A stretch of DNA of 64,000 bases from Aeromicrobium panaciterrae (GCF_031457275.1 NZ_JAVDWH010000001.1:1736001-1800000); one strand, 5' to 3'; positions 45,419-54,862 are shown, numbered from the stretch's first letter. Notes: generated from the letters alone by a model not told the origin. Program-made: numbers and translations.

Positions 45419-48400
45419 AGATTCGGTACGACGAAGCGCTGCCGATCACCGCTCGTCACGACGACATCGCGGCTGCCATGCGCGACCACCAGGTCATCGT
45501 GGTTGCCGGCGAGACCGGCTCCGGCAAGACGACCCAGCTGCCGAAGATCGCGTACGAGCTGGGACAACGCAGCATTGCCCACACTCAGCCGCGCCGGATT
45601 GCGGCTCGAGCCGTTGCCAAGCGCATCGCCGAAGAATGCGACGTCGAGCTCGGTGCGGAGGTTGGTTATGCCGTGCGGTTCGACGACAAGACATCCGCCG
45701 GCACAGCGATCCGGCTCGTCACTGACGGTCTGCTCCTAGCTGAGGTGCATTCCGATCGCAGCCTCAAGCGTTACGACACGATCATCATCGATGAGGCGCA
45801 CGAGAGGTCGCTGTCGATCGACTTCCTGCTCGGCTATCTCAAGCAGCTACTCCCCCGGCGTCCGGATCTGAAGGTCGTCATCACCTCGGCGACCATCGAT
45901 GTCGACCGGTTCGCGGCGATGTTCAATGCACCAGTGATCGAGGTCAGTGGTCGTACGTACCCCGTCGAAGTTCGCTACAGGCCACTCGCCGAGACCGGCG
46001 CCGACGATCAGCTTGATGCCATCGCTGCCGCCATCTCCGAGCTGCCCCGAGACGGCGACATCCTCGTGTTTATGTCCGGTGAGCGCGAGATCCGCGATGC
46101 CGCCGACTACCTGCTGGGCAAGAAATACCCGCGTACCGAGATCCTGCCGCTGTTCGGTCGACTCGCCGCTGCCGACCAGCAGAAGATCTTCAGCTCACAC
46201 CCCGGCCGCCGTATCGTCCTGGCGACCAACGTCGCGGAGACATCGCTGACCGTGCCGGGCATCCGACATGTCATCGATCCCGGCTTTGCTCGCATCTCCC
46301 GATTCAGTCAGCGCCTCAAGGTCCAGCGGCTGCCGATCGAGCCCATCTCTCAGGCCAGTGCCGCACAACGATCCGGTCGCTGCGGTCGTGTCGCGGACGG
46401 CATCTGCATCAGGCTCTACTCGGAAGAGGACTTCGACGGCCGACCCGAATTCACCGATCCAGAGATTCAGCGGACCAACCTTGCTTCGGTGCTCTTGCAG
46501 ATGGCGTCGCTCGACCTCGGTGCCATCAAAGACTTCCCGTTCCTCGATCCGCCGGACTCGCGCGCCGTCACGGACGGCCTGAACCTTCTGTACGAACTCG
46601 GTGCGATGCATGCCGAACGTCTCACCAAGGTCGGCCGGAAGATGTCGACTCTGCCAACCGATCCGCGACTGGGTCGCATGCTGCTCGCAGCCGACAAGCT
46701 CGGCTGCCTGGCTGACGTGCTCGTGATCGTGTCGGCCATGTCGATCCAAGACCCACGTGAACGCCCGCTCGAGCACCAACAGGCTGCCGACGAGAAGCAC
46801 AAGCGCTTCGTGGAGCCAGATTCGGACTTCCTGTCGTGGCTCACGCTGTGGAAGTACATCCGAGAGCAGCGTGACAACCTCTCAAGCTCGGCGTTCCGTC
46901 GTATGTGCCGTGACGAGTACCTGCACTACTTGCGCATCCGCGAGTGGCAGGACGTTCACTCCCAGCTGCGACGCACCGCCAAGGACCTGGGCATGAAGGC
47001 GGGAAGTCCGAATGCCGATCCCGATCTCGTTCACCAGGCACTGCTTAGCGGTCTGCTGTCGCACGTGGGACTCCGCGAGCCGGACGGTCGTGAGTTCCTC
47101 GGTGCGCGGCAGGCGAAGTTCATGATCTTCCCGGGCTCCGGTCTGGCGAAGAAGCCGCCACGTATGGCGATGGTCGGCGAGCTGGTTGAGACCAGCCGGC
47201 TGTGGGGTCGTACCGCCGCCAAGATCCAGCCCGAGTGGGTCGAAGAAGCCGGCGAGCACCTGGTCAACCGGTCATACAGCGAGCCGCACTGGTCGACCAA
47301 GCGTGGATCGGTCATGGCTCGCGAGAAGGTGTTGCTCTACGGCATCCCAATCATCGTCGACCGGCTCGTCCAATACGGACGCGTCGACCCCGTGGTGTCC
47401 CGCGACCTGTTCATCCGCCATGCCTTGGTGCAGGGCGAGTGGCGTACGCATCACCGCTTCTTTGCGAAGAACCAGGCAATGGTGGGCCAGGTCGAGGAGC
47501 TAGAAGACCGGCTGCGTCGACGTGACCTCCGGGTGGATGACGAGACGCTCTACACGTTCTACGACCAACGGGTGCCCACCGACGTCGTTTCGACCCGGCA
47601 CTTCGACACCTGGTGGAAGAAGACGCGCGTCGAGCATCCGGATCTTCTGACCTTCGATCCGGCGATGCTCAGCCACGGCGCTGACGGCGCCGACGATGAG
47701 TACCCGCGCGAATGGCACTCCGACGGCGAGGCATTCCCGCTCTCCTACGCGTTTGAGCCCGGCATGGAGGCCGACGGTGTCACCGTCGACCTCCCGATCG
47801 AGCGACTGCTGACGGTTGATGACCGCGCCTTCGACTGGCATGTGCCTGGTCACCGGGTTGAGCTCGTCACCGAACTGATCCGCTCACTGCCCAAGCGACT
47901 GCGACGCGAATTCGTACCGGCCGGACAGTTTGCTCCGCGGCTGGTCGAGGCCATGGATGCCAGCGCCAGCGATCTCAGCAGCGAGCTCGCGCGTCAGATG
48001 CGGCTACTCAACGGGACTGTCGTTCAGCCTGAGGACTTTGACTTCGCTGCTCTGCCCGGACACCTGCGGGTGACGTTCCGGGTACTCGAGAACGGCAAGG
48101 AGCTCTCTCGCAGCAAGGATCTCGGCGATCTGCGAACCGAGCTCTCGAGCTACGTACGTGCGGATCTTACGAAAGCGGCTCGACAGGAGGAGCGGGCCGG
48201 CCTGCTCGACTGGACGGTGGGCGACATCGATCGCTCGATCACGGCCGGCCAGGTCACGGGCTACCCCGCTCTCGTCGACGAGGGCAAGTCTGTCGGCCTT
48301 CGAGTGCTCGACTCCGAAGCTGAGCAGGCTGCAGCAATGGTCCGAGGACAGGCCACGCTGCTCTCGTTCCATCTGGCAGCCCCAGTCCCCCAGATTGGTC

Positions 48401-48999
48401 GATCGCTTGATTTGCACTCCAAACTGCTGCTCTCGACAGGCCCGTACGCAGACGCGGCGGCCGTGATCGAGGAGTGCTGGCTGGCTGCGATCGAGTCGCT
48501 CATCCCCCGCCATGGAGGGCCCGTCTGGGACGAGGAGTCATTCAACGCACTGCGCGAAGTCATACGGGCGGATGTCTACGACGAGACCGAACGAGCCGTC
48601 CACAGCGTGATCGCCGCCCTCAAGGCTCTCGGCGAGGTTGAGATAGACGAGTCGGAAGCCGGCGAAGACGTACGAGTGCAGCTCTCGTGGCTCATATACA
48701 AGGGCTTCATTCGCGACACCGGAGTTGTCCAGCTTCGACGGTTGCCGCTCTATCTGGAGGCAGCACGTCGTCGGCTGACGTCCGGCAAGACGTCAGCCGA
48801 CTTGGCTGCCACACAGGAGCTTGAAGCGCTGTTCCACGAACGTACGGACGATCTGTCCGTGTGGGCCAGGCTCGCGCCAGATGTCCAGCACGTCCGTTGG
48901 GCACTCGAGGAACTGCGCGTCAGCCTGTTCGCTCAGGACCTACGAACCGCGTTCCCGGTGTCGGTGAAACGCGTGACTGTGCTGGTCGACGCGCTTTAG
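45415..48999 (+). CDS. hrpA: ATP-dependent RNA helicase HrpA
   Basis: The 1194-residue DEAH/RHA helicase shows Walker A VAGETGSGKTTQLPK near residue 32, the DEAH box IIIDEAHERSLSIDF near residue 123, SATI motif III, and motif VI QRSGRCGRVADG near residue 320. Helicase-associated, OB-fold and DUF3418 C-terminal regions follow. It remodels RNA, for example on stalled ribosomes in E. coli. GTG 45415 overlaps the CPBP stop. The stop is shared with the convergent FKBP gene (TTAG). Confidence 0.93.
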   Translation: MKIRYDEALPITARHDDIAAAMRDHQVIVVAGETGSGKTTQLPKIAYELGQRSIAHTQPRRIAARAVAKRIAEECDVELGAEVGYAVRFDDKTSAGTAIRLVTDGLLLAEVHSDRSLKRYDTIIIDEAHERSLSIDFLLGYLKQLLPRRPDLKVVITSATIDVDRFAAMFNAPVIEVSGRTYPVEVRYRPLAETGADDQLDAIAAAISELPRDGDILVFMSGEREIRDAADYLLGKKYPRTEILPLFGRLAAADQQKIFSSHPGRRIVLATNVAETSLTVPGIRHVIDPGFARISRFSQRLKVQRLPIEPISQASAAQRSGRCGRVADGICIRLYSEEDFDGRPEFTDPEIQRTNLASVLLQMASLDLGAIKDFPFLDPPDSRAVTDGLNLLYELGAMHAERLTKVGRKMSTLPTDPRLGRMLLAADKLGCLADVLVIVSAMSIQDPRERPLEHQQAADEKHKRFVEPDSDFLSWLTLWKYIREQRDNLSSSAFRRMCRDEYLHYLRIREWQDVHSQLRRTAKDLGMKAGSPNADPDLVHQALLSGLLSHVGLREPDGREFLGARQAKFMIFPGSGLAKKPPRMAMVGELVETSRLWGRTAAKIQPEWVEEAGEHLVNRSYSEPHWSTKRGSVMAREKVLLYGIPIIVDRLVQYGRVDPVVSRDLFIRHALVQGEWRTHHRFFAKNQAMVGQVEELEDRLRRRDLRVDDETLYTFYDQRVPTDVVSTRHFDTWWKKTRVEHPDLLTFDPAMLSHGADGADDEYPREWHSDGEAFPLSYAFEPGMEADGVTVDLPIERLLTVDDRAFDWHVPGHRVELVTELIRSLPKRLRREFVPAGQFAPRLVEAMDASASDLSSELARQMRLLNGTVVQPEDFDFAALPGHLRVTFRVLENGKELSRSKDLGDLRTELSSYVRADLTKAARQEERAGLLDWTVGDIDRSITAGQVTGYPALVDEGKSVGLRVLDSEAEQAAAMVRGQATLLSFHLAAPVPQIGRSLDLHSKLLLSTGPYADAAAVIEECWLAAIESLIPRHGGPVWDEESFNALREVIRADVYDETERAVHSVIAALKALGEVEIDESEAGEDVRVQLSWLIYKGFIRDTGVVQLRRLPLYLEAARRRLTSGKTSADLAATQELEALFHERTDDLSVWARLAPDVQHVRWALEELRVSLFAQDLRTAFPVSVKRVTVLVDAL

Positions 49000-49355
49000 A
49001 CGCCGAGCAGATCGATCACGAAGACGAGCGTCTTGCCCGAGAGGCGGTGTCCGCCACCTGCGGGGCCGTATGCGAGCTCCGGCGGGCACACGAGCTGGCG
49101 GCGACCGCCAACCTTCATGCCCGGGATGCCGATCTGCCAAGCCTGGATCAGCTGCGGCAGCGGGAAGTTCGCGGACTGGCCACGATCCCAGGAAGCGTCG
49201 AACTGCTCACCGGAGTCGAACTCGACGCCGACGTAGTGGACGTCAACCATGCCACCGGGAACGGCCTCAGCACCGTCACCTTCGATGAGATCCGTGATCT
49301 GCAGTTCGGTGGGCGCGGGTCCCTCGATGAAGTCAATTTCAGGCTTGTCAGTCAT
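48996..49355 (-). CDS. cytoplasmic FKBP-type peptidyl-prolyl isomerase
   Basis: The 119-residue, single-domain FKBP has the family core: VDVHYVGVEFDSGEQFDASW near residue 40, LPQLIQAWQIGIPGMKVGGR, and the final strand TLVFVIDLLGV. There is no signal peptide, so it acts in the cytoplasm, unlike the FKBP lipoprotein at 11.3 kb. AAAGGA precedes ATG 49355. It diverges from the zinc dehydrogenase gene over 41 bp. Confidence 0.93.
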   Translation of the reverse strand: MTDKPEIDFIEGPAPTELQITDLIEGDGAEAVPGGMVDVHYVGVEFDSGEQFDASWDRGQSANFPLPQLIQAWQIGIPGMKVGGRRQLVCPPELAYGPAGGGHRLSGKTLVFVIDLLGV

Positions 49356-49384
49356 GCGTCGATCCTTTCATATGGGTGCGCTGT

Positions 49385-49390
49385 AACAAT
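49385..49390 (+). promoter_or_regulatory. predicted -10 of the zinc dehydrogenase gene (leaderless)
   Basis: AACAAT (within TAACAAT) ends six bases before ATG 49397. Confidence 0.4.
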
Positions 49391-49396
49391 GGCCAG

Positions 49397-50443
49397 ATGC
49401 GCGCAACGATCCTCCATGCAGCCCGCGACATCCGCCTCGACGATGTCTCCGATCCTCAACTTCACGACGACGGTGACGCCATTGTCCGCGTGGTTGCTTC
49501 CTGTGTCTGCGGCTCTGATCTGTGGCCCTATCGCGGCATCAACGAAGTCAACGAACCGCAGCGCATCGGCCACGAGTTCGTCGGCATCGTTGAGCAGGTC
49601 GGCGCCAGTGTGCAGACCGTGAAGGTTGGTGACTTCGTCATCGCCCCGTTCATGTTCTCCGACAACACCTGCGCGCTATGCGTACGTGGAGTCCATACGT
49701 CGTGCGTCCAGGGCGGGTTCTGGGGATATGCCGACCACAAGGGTCATCCCGTCGATGGCGGGCAGGGCGAGGTCGTACGCGTACCTGTCGCTGACGGCAC
49801 GCTCGTGGCAACCCCGTCCCAGCCGAGCCAGGAGCTCATTCCGCATCTGCTGACGCTCTCGGACGTGTTCCCGACTGGTCACCACGCGGCAGTCTCTGCG
49901 GGAGTCACTGCGGGCAGCACGGTTGCGGTAGTCGGCGACGGCGCGGTCGGCCTCAGCGCGATCCTCGCGGCCAAGCGCCTCGGCGCTGGCAAGGTCATTG
50001 CGATGTCACGTCATAAGGACCGCCAGCGCCTGGCCACCGAGTTCGGGGCCGACGAAGTTGTCGCCGAACGCGGCAAGGAGGGCGCAGCGGCTGTGCGCGA
50101 GATCTTCGATGGCATCGGTGCTGACTACGTACTCGAGTGCGTGGGCACTTCCGACAGCATGAAGCAGGCGATCCAGTCAGTACGTCCTGGCGGCCGCGTT
50201 GGCTATGTCGGCGTCCCGCACGATGTCCAGCTCAACATCCCCGCGATGTTCAGTCGCAACGTTGGTATTGCCGGCGGAGTCGCTCCCGTTCGCGCCTATA
50301 TCGACGACATCCTCCCGGACGTCCTCAACGGCACCGTCCTGCCGGGCAAGGTCTTCGACCTGACCGTCCCGCTCGACCAGGTCGCGCAGGCCTATCAGGC
50401 GATGGACGAGCGCACGGCGATCAAGTCGATGCTGACGGTCTGA
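49397..50443 (+). CDS. zinc-dependent medium-chain alcohol dehydrogenase
   Basis: The 348-residue MDR enzyme has catalytic zinc ligands Cys in CVCGSDLWPYRG near residue 38 and His-Glu in RIGHEFVGIV, the structural zinc lobe with cysteines in DNTCALCVRGVHTSC near residue 97, and the NAD(P)-binding motif VVGDGAVGLSAI near residue 176. It oxidises an alcohol or reduces an aldehyde; the physiological substrate is unknown. The 3' end overlaps the convergent DUF952 gene by 23 bp, the largest overlap in the window. Confidence 0.9.
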   Translation: MRATILHAARDIRLDDVSDPQLHDDGDAIVRVVASCVCGSDLWPYRGINEVNEPQRIGHEFVGIVEQVGASVQTVKVGDFVIAPFMFSDNTCALCVRGVHTSCVQGGFWGYADHKGHPVDGGQGEVVRVPVADGTLVATPSQPSQELIPHLLTLSDVFPTGHHAAVSAGVTAGSTVAVVGDGAVGLSAILAAKRLGAGKVIAMSRHKDRQRLATEFGADEVVAERGKEGAAAVREIFDGIGADYVLECVGTSDSMKQAIQSVRPGGRVGYVGVPHDVQLNIPAMFSRNVGIAGGVAPVRAYIDDILPDVLNGTVLPGKVFDLTVPLDQVAQAYQAMDERTAIKSMLTV

Positions 50444-50753
50444 ACGGCTCTACCTTCACCACGGCATCGAGGTCGAGCGGACCGTAGATGTGCGGGAAGC
50501 TCAACGGCTGCCCCGGTACGTCGTCGTACTGCCACGGAGACACCAGCAGGTCGGTGTCGATCGTGAGCAGTAGTACGGGTTCGGCGAAGTCGGCGTAGTA
50601 GCGGTCGTACACGTCATCGACCTGCTCGGGACGCGAGCAGTGGATGAACCCGACGTCAGAAAGGTCGAGGCCCAACGTCGACACCGTGTAGGTGCCGGCA
50701 CGTCGGGCCTCGGTCCACGCGCCTTCAAGCGCGAGGTGATGAATCAGTGGCAT
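50421..50753 (-). CDS. DUF952-family protein
   Basis: The 110-residue protein matches the DUF952 family: IHHLALEGAWTEARRAGTY at the N-terminus, FIHCSRPEQV in the middle, and SFPHIYGPLDLDAVVKV near the end. The fold resembles ADP-ribosyl-transferring proteins, but its function is unproven. TAGCCT lies six bases before ATG 50753, giving it its own promoter independent of the acyl-CoA dehydrogenases, which end only 9 bases upstream. Confidence 0.82.
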   Translation of the reverse strand: MPLIHHLALEGAWTEARRAGTYTVSTLGLDLSDVGFIHCSRPEQVDDVYDRYYADFAEPVLLLTIDTDLLVSPWQYDDVPGQPLSFPHIYGPLDLDAVVKVEPFRPSAST

Positions 50754-50759
50754 GCCCGC

Positions 50760-50765
50760 AGGCTA
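50760..50765 (-). promoter_or_regulatory. predicted -10 of the DUF952 gene (leaderless)
   Basis: TAGCCT on the minus strand ends six bases before ATG 50753. It overlaps the TAG stop codon of the acyl-CoA dehydrogenase gene (50763-50765). Confidence 0.5.
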
Positions 50766-51977
50766 GCGGAGCTCCGACGATGTCAGGCCGAGCAGACGGC
50801 GAGCCACGATGAGCTGCTGGATCTGCTGGGTGCCTTCGAAGATGTCGAGGATCTTGGAGTCGCGTGCCCACTTCTCGACGAGTTCGTTCTCGCTGTAGCC
50901 GAGCGTGCTGGCCAGCTCGACGCAACGCAGCGTGATCTGGTTACCAGCACGGCCCGCCTTGGCCTTCGCCATGGACGCTTCCATCGAGTTGGGCTTGCGG
51001 TTGTCCGCCAGCCACGCCGCTTCGAGTGTCAGGAGCAGCGCTGCCTCGTAGTCAGCCTCCATCGAGATGAACGTTGCGGCGGCGTACGACTGCGACTGCA
51101 CTGGGCGGTCGTAGTCGATGACAACGCCAGCGCCTTCGAGCAGCTTGCGAGTGTCCTCGAGGGCCGCACGCGCACAGCCAACAGCCATACCGGCCACCAG
51201 CGGACGCGTGTTGTCGAACGTCGCCATGGCGCCTGCAAAGCCGCCCTTGGTGTCGATCTCCGGGTTGCCCAGAAGGTTCTCCGCCGGTACGCGGCAGTTG
51301 TCGAGCACGATGACTGCCGTGTCAGACGAGCGAATGCCGAGCTTGTGCTCGAGACGCTCGACCCGGATACCCGGCAGGCTCTTCGGCACGAGGAACGACT
51401 TGATCGCGGCACGTCCGAGGCTCTTGTCGAGAGTTGCCCAGACGACGACAGAGTCGGCCCGCTCCCCCGACGTGACGAAGATCTTCTCGCCGTTGAGGAT
51501 GTAGGCGTCGCCGTCCTTGACCGCTGTCGTCGTAATGGCGGCAGAGTCCGAACCAAAGCTCGGCTCGGTGATGGCCATGGCGGCCCAAGTGCCCTTGAAG
51601 CGCTCCAGCTGCTCGTCGTCGGCCACCGACGCGATCGCGGAGTTGCCGAGGCCTTGACGGGGCATCGAGAGCAGGAGGCCGACGTCGCCCCAGCACATCT
51701 CGATGACGGAGAGGACCGACGACATGTTGGCGCCGTTCTTGATCTTGCCCTTGTCGCTGTCGGTGTCGTCGCGGCGTACGCCTGCGGCACCAGCACCCTG
51801 GCCTTCGCCCGAGTCGCCCATGCCGTCGATCAGCGAGGCAAGGAGGTCGAGCTCCTTGGGGTACGCGTGTTCGGCAAGGTCGTACTTGCGGGAGTTGGAG
51901 CGCAGGAAGTTGTCAGCGACCTGATTGGCCTGCTGGACGAATGCGCGGAATTTGCGAGGAGTTTCGAGATTGATCAT
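50763..51977 (-). CDS. acyl-CoA dehydrogenase
   Basis: The 404-residue flavoenzyme has the FAD/substrate region MAITEPSFGSDSAAITTTAV near residue 140, ILNGEKIFVTSGERAD, and the C-terminal IFEGTQQIQQLIVAR with the likely catalytic Glu of FEG. It introduces the alpha,beta double bond in acyl-CoA breakdown. It follows the other acyl-CoA dehydrogenase gene by 14 bases, so the two are co-transcribed and may form a hetero-oligomer, as some actinobacterial FadE pairs do; that is inference. Confidence 0.92.
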   Translation of the reverse strand: MINLETPRKFRAFVQQANQVADNFLRSNSRKYDLAEHAYPKELDLLASLIDGMGDSGEGQGAGAAGVRRDDTDSDKGKIKNGANMSSVLSVIEMCWGDVGLLLSMPRQGLGNSAIASVADDEQLERFKGTWAAMAITEPSFGSDSAAITTTAVKDGDAYILNGEKIFVTSGERADSVVVWATLDKSLGRAAIKSFLVPKSLPGIRVERLEHKLGIRSSDTAVIVLDNCRVPAENLLGNPEIDTKGGFAGAMATFDNTRPLVAGMAVGCARAALEDTRKLLEGAGVVIDYDRPVQSQSYAAATFISMEADYEAALLLTLEAAWLADNRKPNSMEASMAKAKAGRAGNQITLRCVELASTLGYSENELVEKWARDSKILDIFEGTQQIQQLIVARRLLGLTSSELR

Positions 51978-51991
51978 GGTGTGGTCCGCCC

Positions 51992-53305
51992 TCAGACGAG
52001 GACTGCTCCTTCCATCAGGCCGACAGCACGCAGATCGCGATACCAGCGTTCGACTGGGTGCTCCTTGACGAAGCCATGTCCACCGAGCAGCTGTACGCCA
52101 TCGGTGCCGATCTTCATGCCGTACTCAGCCGTGAGTCGCCGCGCCAGCGCAACCTCACGGGAGAAGTCCATGCCCTGCTCGGCGCGCGATGCGGCCTTCA
52201 GGGTGGTGAGACGCATGCCTTCGAGTTCAATGGCGATGTCAGCGACCATGAACGCGACCGCCTGGCGGTGAGAAATGGGCTCGCCAAACGCTTCGCGAGT
52301 CTTGACATAGTCGGACACGTAGTCGAGGACTGCGCGTGAGGTGCCCAGCGCGAGGCCCGACCAGGCGAGACGCGAGAGGCGAATGCACTCGCGGTAGTCG
52401 TCAGCGGATCCGTCACCCAGGACGGCTCCTGCTTCGACGTCGACGTCCTCGAGAACCAGGCGGCTGAGTCCCGCTGCGCGGAGGCCCATGCTCGGGTCGG
52501 CCTCGATCGAGACGCCCTTGGTGCTGGACTCGATCAGCACGAGAGTCGGGGATCCATCGAGGTCGACCGCGACCACGAACAGCTCGGCTTCAGCGCCGCG
52601 TACGACTGCTGACTTCACGCCGTTGATGCGCAGGCCGTTGGCGGTCCGTTCTGCCTTGGTCTGAAGCTCGAAGGGATCGAACAGAACCCGAGGCTCCGAC
52701 ACGGCAAGTGCCGACGTCGGGATGTCGTCTCCGGCGAATGCCGGGAGGTAGGTCTGCTGCTGCTCATCTGATCCCCAGAGCGAGATCGCTGTGGCAACGG
52801 CGGCCGGAGCGAGACAAGCCACTGCCTGTCCCATATCGCCTTCTGCAAGGGCTTCAGCGACAAGTACGCCTGTGACGGCTGAACGGTCCTCTGAGAGGCC
52901 ACCAAGGGCTTCAGGGATGTTGAGCAGCGTGAGGCCGAACTCGCTGGTCTGCGCGAGAACTTCCTTGGGAGTGTCATTGGAGGTCTCGGCGACGAGTGCG
53001 CCTGGGCGGAGCACCTCGGCTGCGAACTCCTTGATGACGCCAACGATCATTTGCTGGTCTTCGGTGGGAGTCAGGTCGAATACGCCGCTGTCGCCGGTCT
53101 TGGAAAGACGGGTCGGCTTGCCTGAGCCCTTGACGCGCTTGAAGGTGCGGCCGGCTGCGCCGGCAACCCGAAAACCGCCCTTTGCGCCGCGATAGACGGC
53201 CTTTTCGGTCGACGCACGAAGCTTGAGCTTGTCGACGATCGGCGAGCTGGCGATCCGGTTGAGCACGGCGAGGCCGATGCCCATGGGATCTCTGCGATTA
53301 GCCAC
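51992..53305 (-). CDS. acyl-CoA dehydrogenase-family protein with basic N-terminal extension
   Basis: The 437-residue protein has an N-terminal extension of about 65 residues, rich in Lys/Arg, before the typical LTPTEDQQMIVGVIKEFAAE. The FAD-site motif MAITEPSFG of its neighbour is replaced by LAVSEPRVLFDP, and the C-terminal end is GLMEGAVLV. It may be a partner subunit with altered activity. GTG 53305 is chosen because AAGGAG stands five bases upstream; the longer frame starts without support. First gene of the two-gene operon. Confidence 0.85.
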   Translation of the reverse strand: MANRRDPMGIGLAVLNRIASSPIVDKLKLRASTEKAVYRGAKGGFRVAGAAGRTFKRVKGSGKPTRLSKTGDSGVFDLTPTEDQQMIVGVIKEFAAEVLRPGALVAETSNDTPKEVLAQTSEFGLTLLNIPEALGGLSEDRSAVTGVLVAEALAEGDMGQAVACLAPAAVATAISLWGSDEQQQTYLPAFAGDDIPTSALAVSEPRVLFDPFELQTKAERTANGLRINGVKSAVVRGAEAELFVVAVDLDGSPTLVLIESSTKGVSIEADPSMGLRAAGLSRLVLEDVDVEAGAVLGDGSADDYRECIRLSRLAWSGLALGTSRAVLDYVSDYVKTREAFGEPISHRQAVAFMVADIAIELEGMRLTTLKAASRAEQGMDFSREVALARRLTAEYGMKIGTDGVQLLGGHGFVKEHPVERWYRDLRAVGLMEGAVLV

Positions 53306-53358
53306 GGGTACTCCTTGAGCGAGATGGTTGGACACGGTCTGTTGTCCACCTGAGTCAA

Positions 53359-53364
53359 ACTGTA
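53359..53364 (-). promoter_or_regulatory. candidate -10 of the acyl-CoA dehydrogenase operon
   Basis: TACAGT on the minus strand predicts a leader of about 47 nt. AACT-GCG-AGTT (53364-53374) adjoins it as a possible operator, and TGGACA/TGTCCA (53329-53334, 53343-53348) lie in the leader. Confidence 0.35.
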
Positions 53365-53444
53365 ACTGCGAGTTGCACCTTCGCATACCCATGGTATCCG
53401 AACTCACATTGCCGGACCAGCAAGCAGCCACCGAACCCTGTCGA

Positions 53445-53450
53445 TAACCT
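53445..53450 (+). promoter_or_regulatory. predicted -10 of def (leaderless)
   Basis: TAACCT ends seven bases before ATG 53458. Confidence 0.45.
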
Positions 53451-53457
53451 TGTGCGC

Positions 53458-54057
53458 ATGTCTCAATCTCGACCTCTGCCCGACGGCGGCAGCGTGCGGC
53501 CCATCACCCGATGGGGCACACCTGTCATGCACCGCGAGCTTGCCGAGGTGACCGTATTCGACGAGGAGCTCGCCGTACTGGTCAAGGACATGGTGGCGAC
53601 GATGCGCGCGGCCAGGGGCGTTGGTCTTGCTGCCAACCAGGTCGGCGTCGACCTCAAGGTGTTCGTGTTCGACTGCCCGGACGATGAACACGCGTCGGTC
53701 ACCGGCGTGGTCTGCAATCCGGTCTTGATGCTCCCGGAGGGCAAAGACCGCAATCTTGAAGACGAGGACGAGGGCTGTCTATCGCTGCCTGGCGCGTTCA
53801 CGTCCTGCGCTCGCCCCGACCAGGCACGAGTCACCGGCGTCGACGAGCACGGAGCACCAGTCGAGTTCATCGGTACGGGTCTGTTGGCTCGCTGCCTGCA
53901 GCACGAGACCGACCACCTGTTCGGCACGGTGTTTGGTGACCGAGTGCCGGATCGTGCACGGAAGAAGCTGCACAAGCAGCACAACGAGCTGGCTGAGAAC
54001 TACCCCGACGACTGGCCGGTCACGATCCTGGTCGATGAAGCAGTGATTGAGCGCTAG
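53458..54057 (+). CDS. def: peptide deformylase
   Basis: The 199-residue enzyme has all three metal motifs: GVGLAANQVG near residue 58, EGCLSLPG near residue 106 (metal Cys), and QHETDHLFG near residue 148 (HExxH). It removes the formyl group from nascent N-terminal methionine. ATG 53458 is preferred to GTG 53452 on the basis of the TAACCT spacing. The stop codon shares CTAG with the convergent methyltransferase gene. Confidence 0.95.
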   Translation: MSQSRPLPDGGSVRPITRWGTPVMHRELAEVTVFDEELAVLVKDMVATMRAARGVGLAANQVGVDLKVFVFDCPDDEHASVTGVVCNPVLMLPEGKDRNLEDEDEGCLSLPGAFTSCARPDQARVTGVDEHGAPVEFIGTGLLARCLQHETDHLFGTVFGDRVPDRARKKLHKQHNELAENYPDDWPVTILVDEAVIER

Positions 54058-54857
54058 CGCTCACGCAGCTCCCAGCAGGCAACTGCCACGGATGACGCCA
54101 CGTTGAGTGAGTCGATGTCAGCCGACATCGGGATCGTCACCCGATGATCAGCGGCTTGCTCCCATCGGGTGCTGAGACCGTGACCCTCGGATCCGACGAT
54201 CAACGCGAGCCGTTCGACGTCGTGTGGCACCGAATCCAGCGGCACGGAGTCATCCGCGAGTGTCATGGCGTACGTCGTGAAGCCAGCTTCGCGCAGGAGG
54301 TCGGGGGCGCCGTACCAGTCGTCGACGCGTGCGTACGGCAGCCAGAACACTGAGCCCATTGAGACCTTGATGGCTCGTCGGTAGAGCGGATCGGCACATC
54401 GAGGCGACAGCAGGACGGCGTCGAAGCCGAGTGCAGCCACGCTGCGGAAGATCGCACCGACGTTGGTGTGGTCGGCCAGGTCCTCGACCACGACAACCCG
54501 ACGGGCCTTGGCCAGTACGTCTTGGGGTGCAGGGAGCTCGGGGCGCTCCAATGCAGCGAGGGCACCGCGATGGACGTGGAAGCCAGTCAACTTCTCGATC
54601 GACACGTCATCGAGGACAAAGCACGGCGCTTTCGTCTGGTCGAGGACGTCTTCGAGTGCATCGATCCACTTCGGAGACATGAGGAACGACCGGGCGTGAT
54701 GACCAGATTCGATCGCTCGCCGGACGACCTTCTCGCCCTCAGCGAGGAACAGGCCGCGCTCGGACTCCAACTGCAGTCGAAGCTGGACATCGCGAAGGTC
54801 GACGTAGTCGCGGAGACGTGGATCGTCCAGATCGTCCAGTCGTACGATCTCGGCCAC
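54054..54857 (-). CDS. SpoU/TrmH-family RNA 2'-O-methyltransferase
   Basis: The 267-residue SPOUT enzyme has an N-terminal L30e-like substrate domain and the knot motifs: motif 1 VEDLADHTNVGAIFRSVAAL near residue 125, motif 2 LIVGSEGHGLS near residue 222, and motif 3 IPMSADIDSLNVASSVAVA at the end. It methylates the ribose of a 23S rRNA or tRNA nucleotide; the target site cannot be inferred. GTG 54857 is six bases after TAGGCT, which overlaps the -10 of the divergent PEBP gene. Confidence 0.93.
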   Translation of the reverse strand: MAEIVRLDDLDDPRLRDYVDLRDVQLRLQLESERGLFLAEGEKVVRRAIESGHHARSFLMSPKWIDALEDVLDQTKAPCFVLDDVSIEKLTGFHVHRGALAALERPELPAPQDVLAKARRVVVVEDLADHTNVGAIFRSVAALGFDAVLLSPRCADPLYRRAIKVSMGSVFWLPYARVDDWYGAPDLLREAGFTTYAMTLADDSVPLDSVPHDVERLALIVGSEGHGLSTRWEQAADHRVTIPMSADIDSLNVASSVAVACWELRER

Positions 54858-54862
54858 CGGGC

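Noticed and set aside
50640-52271. 543-codon plus-strand frame
   Set aside because: It is antisense to both acyl-CoA dehydrogenases and DUF952, which have clear family motifs.
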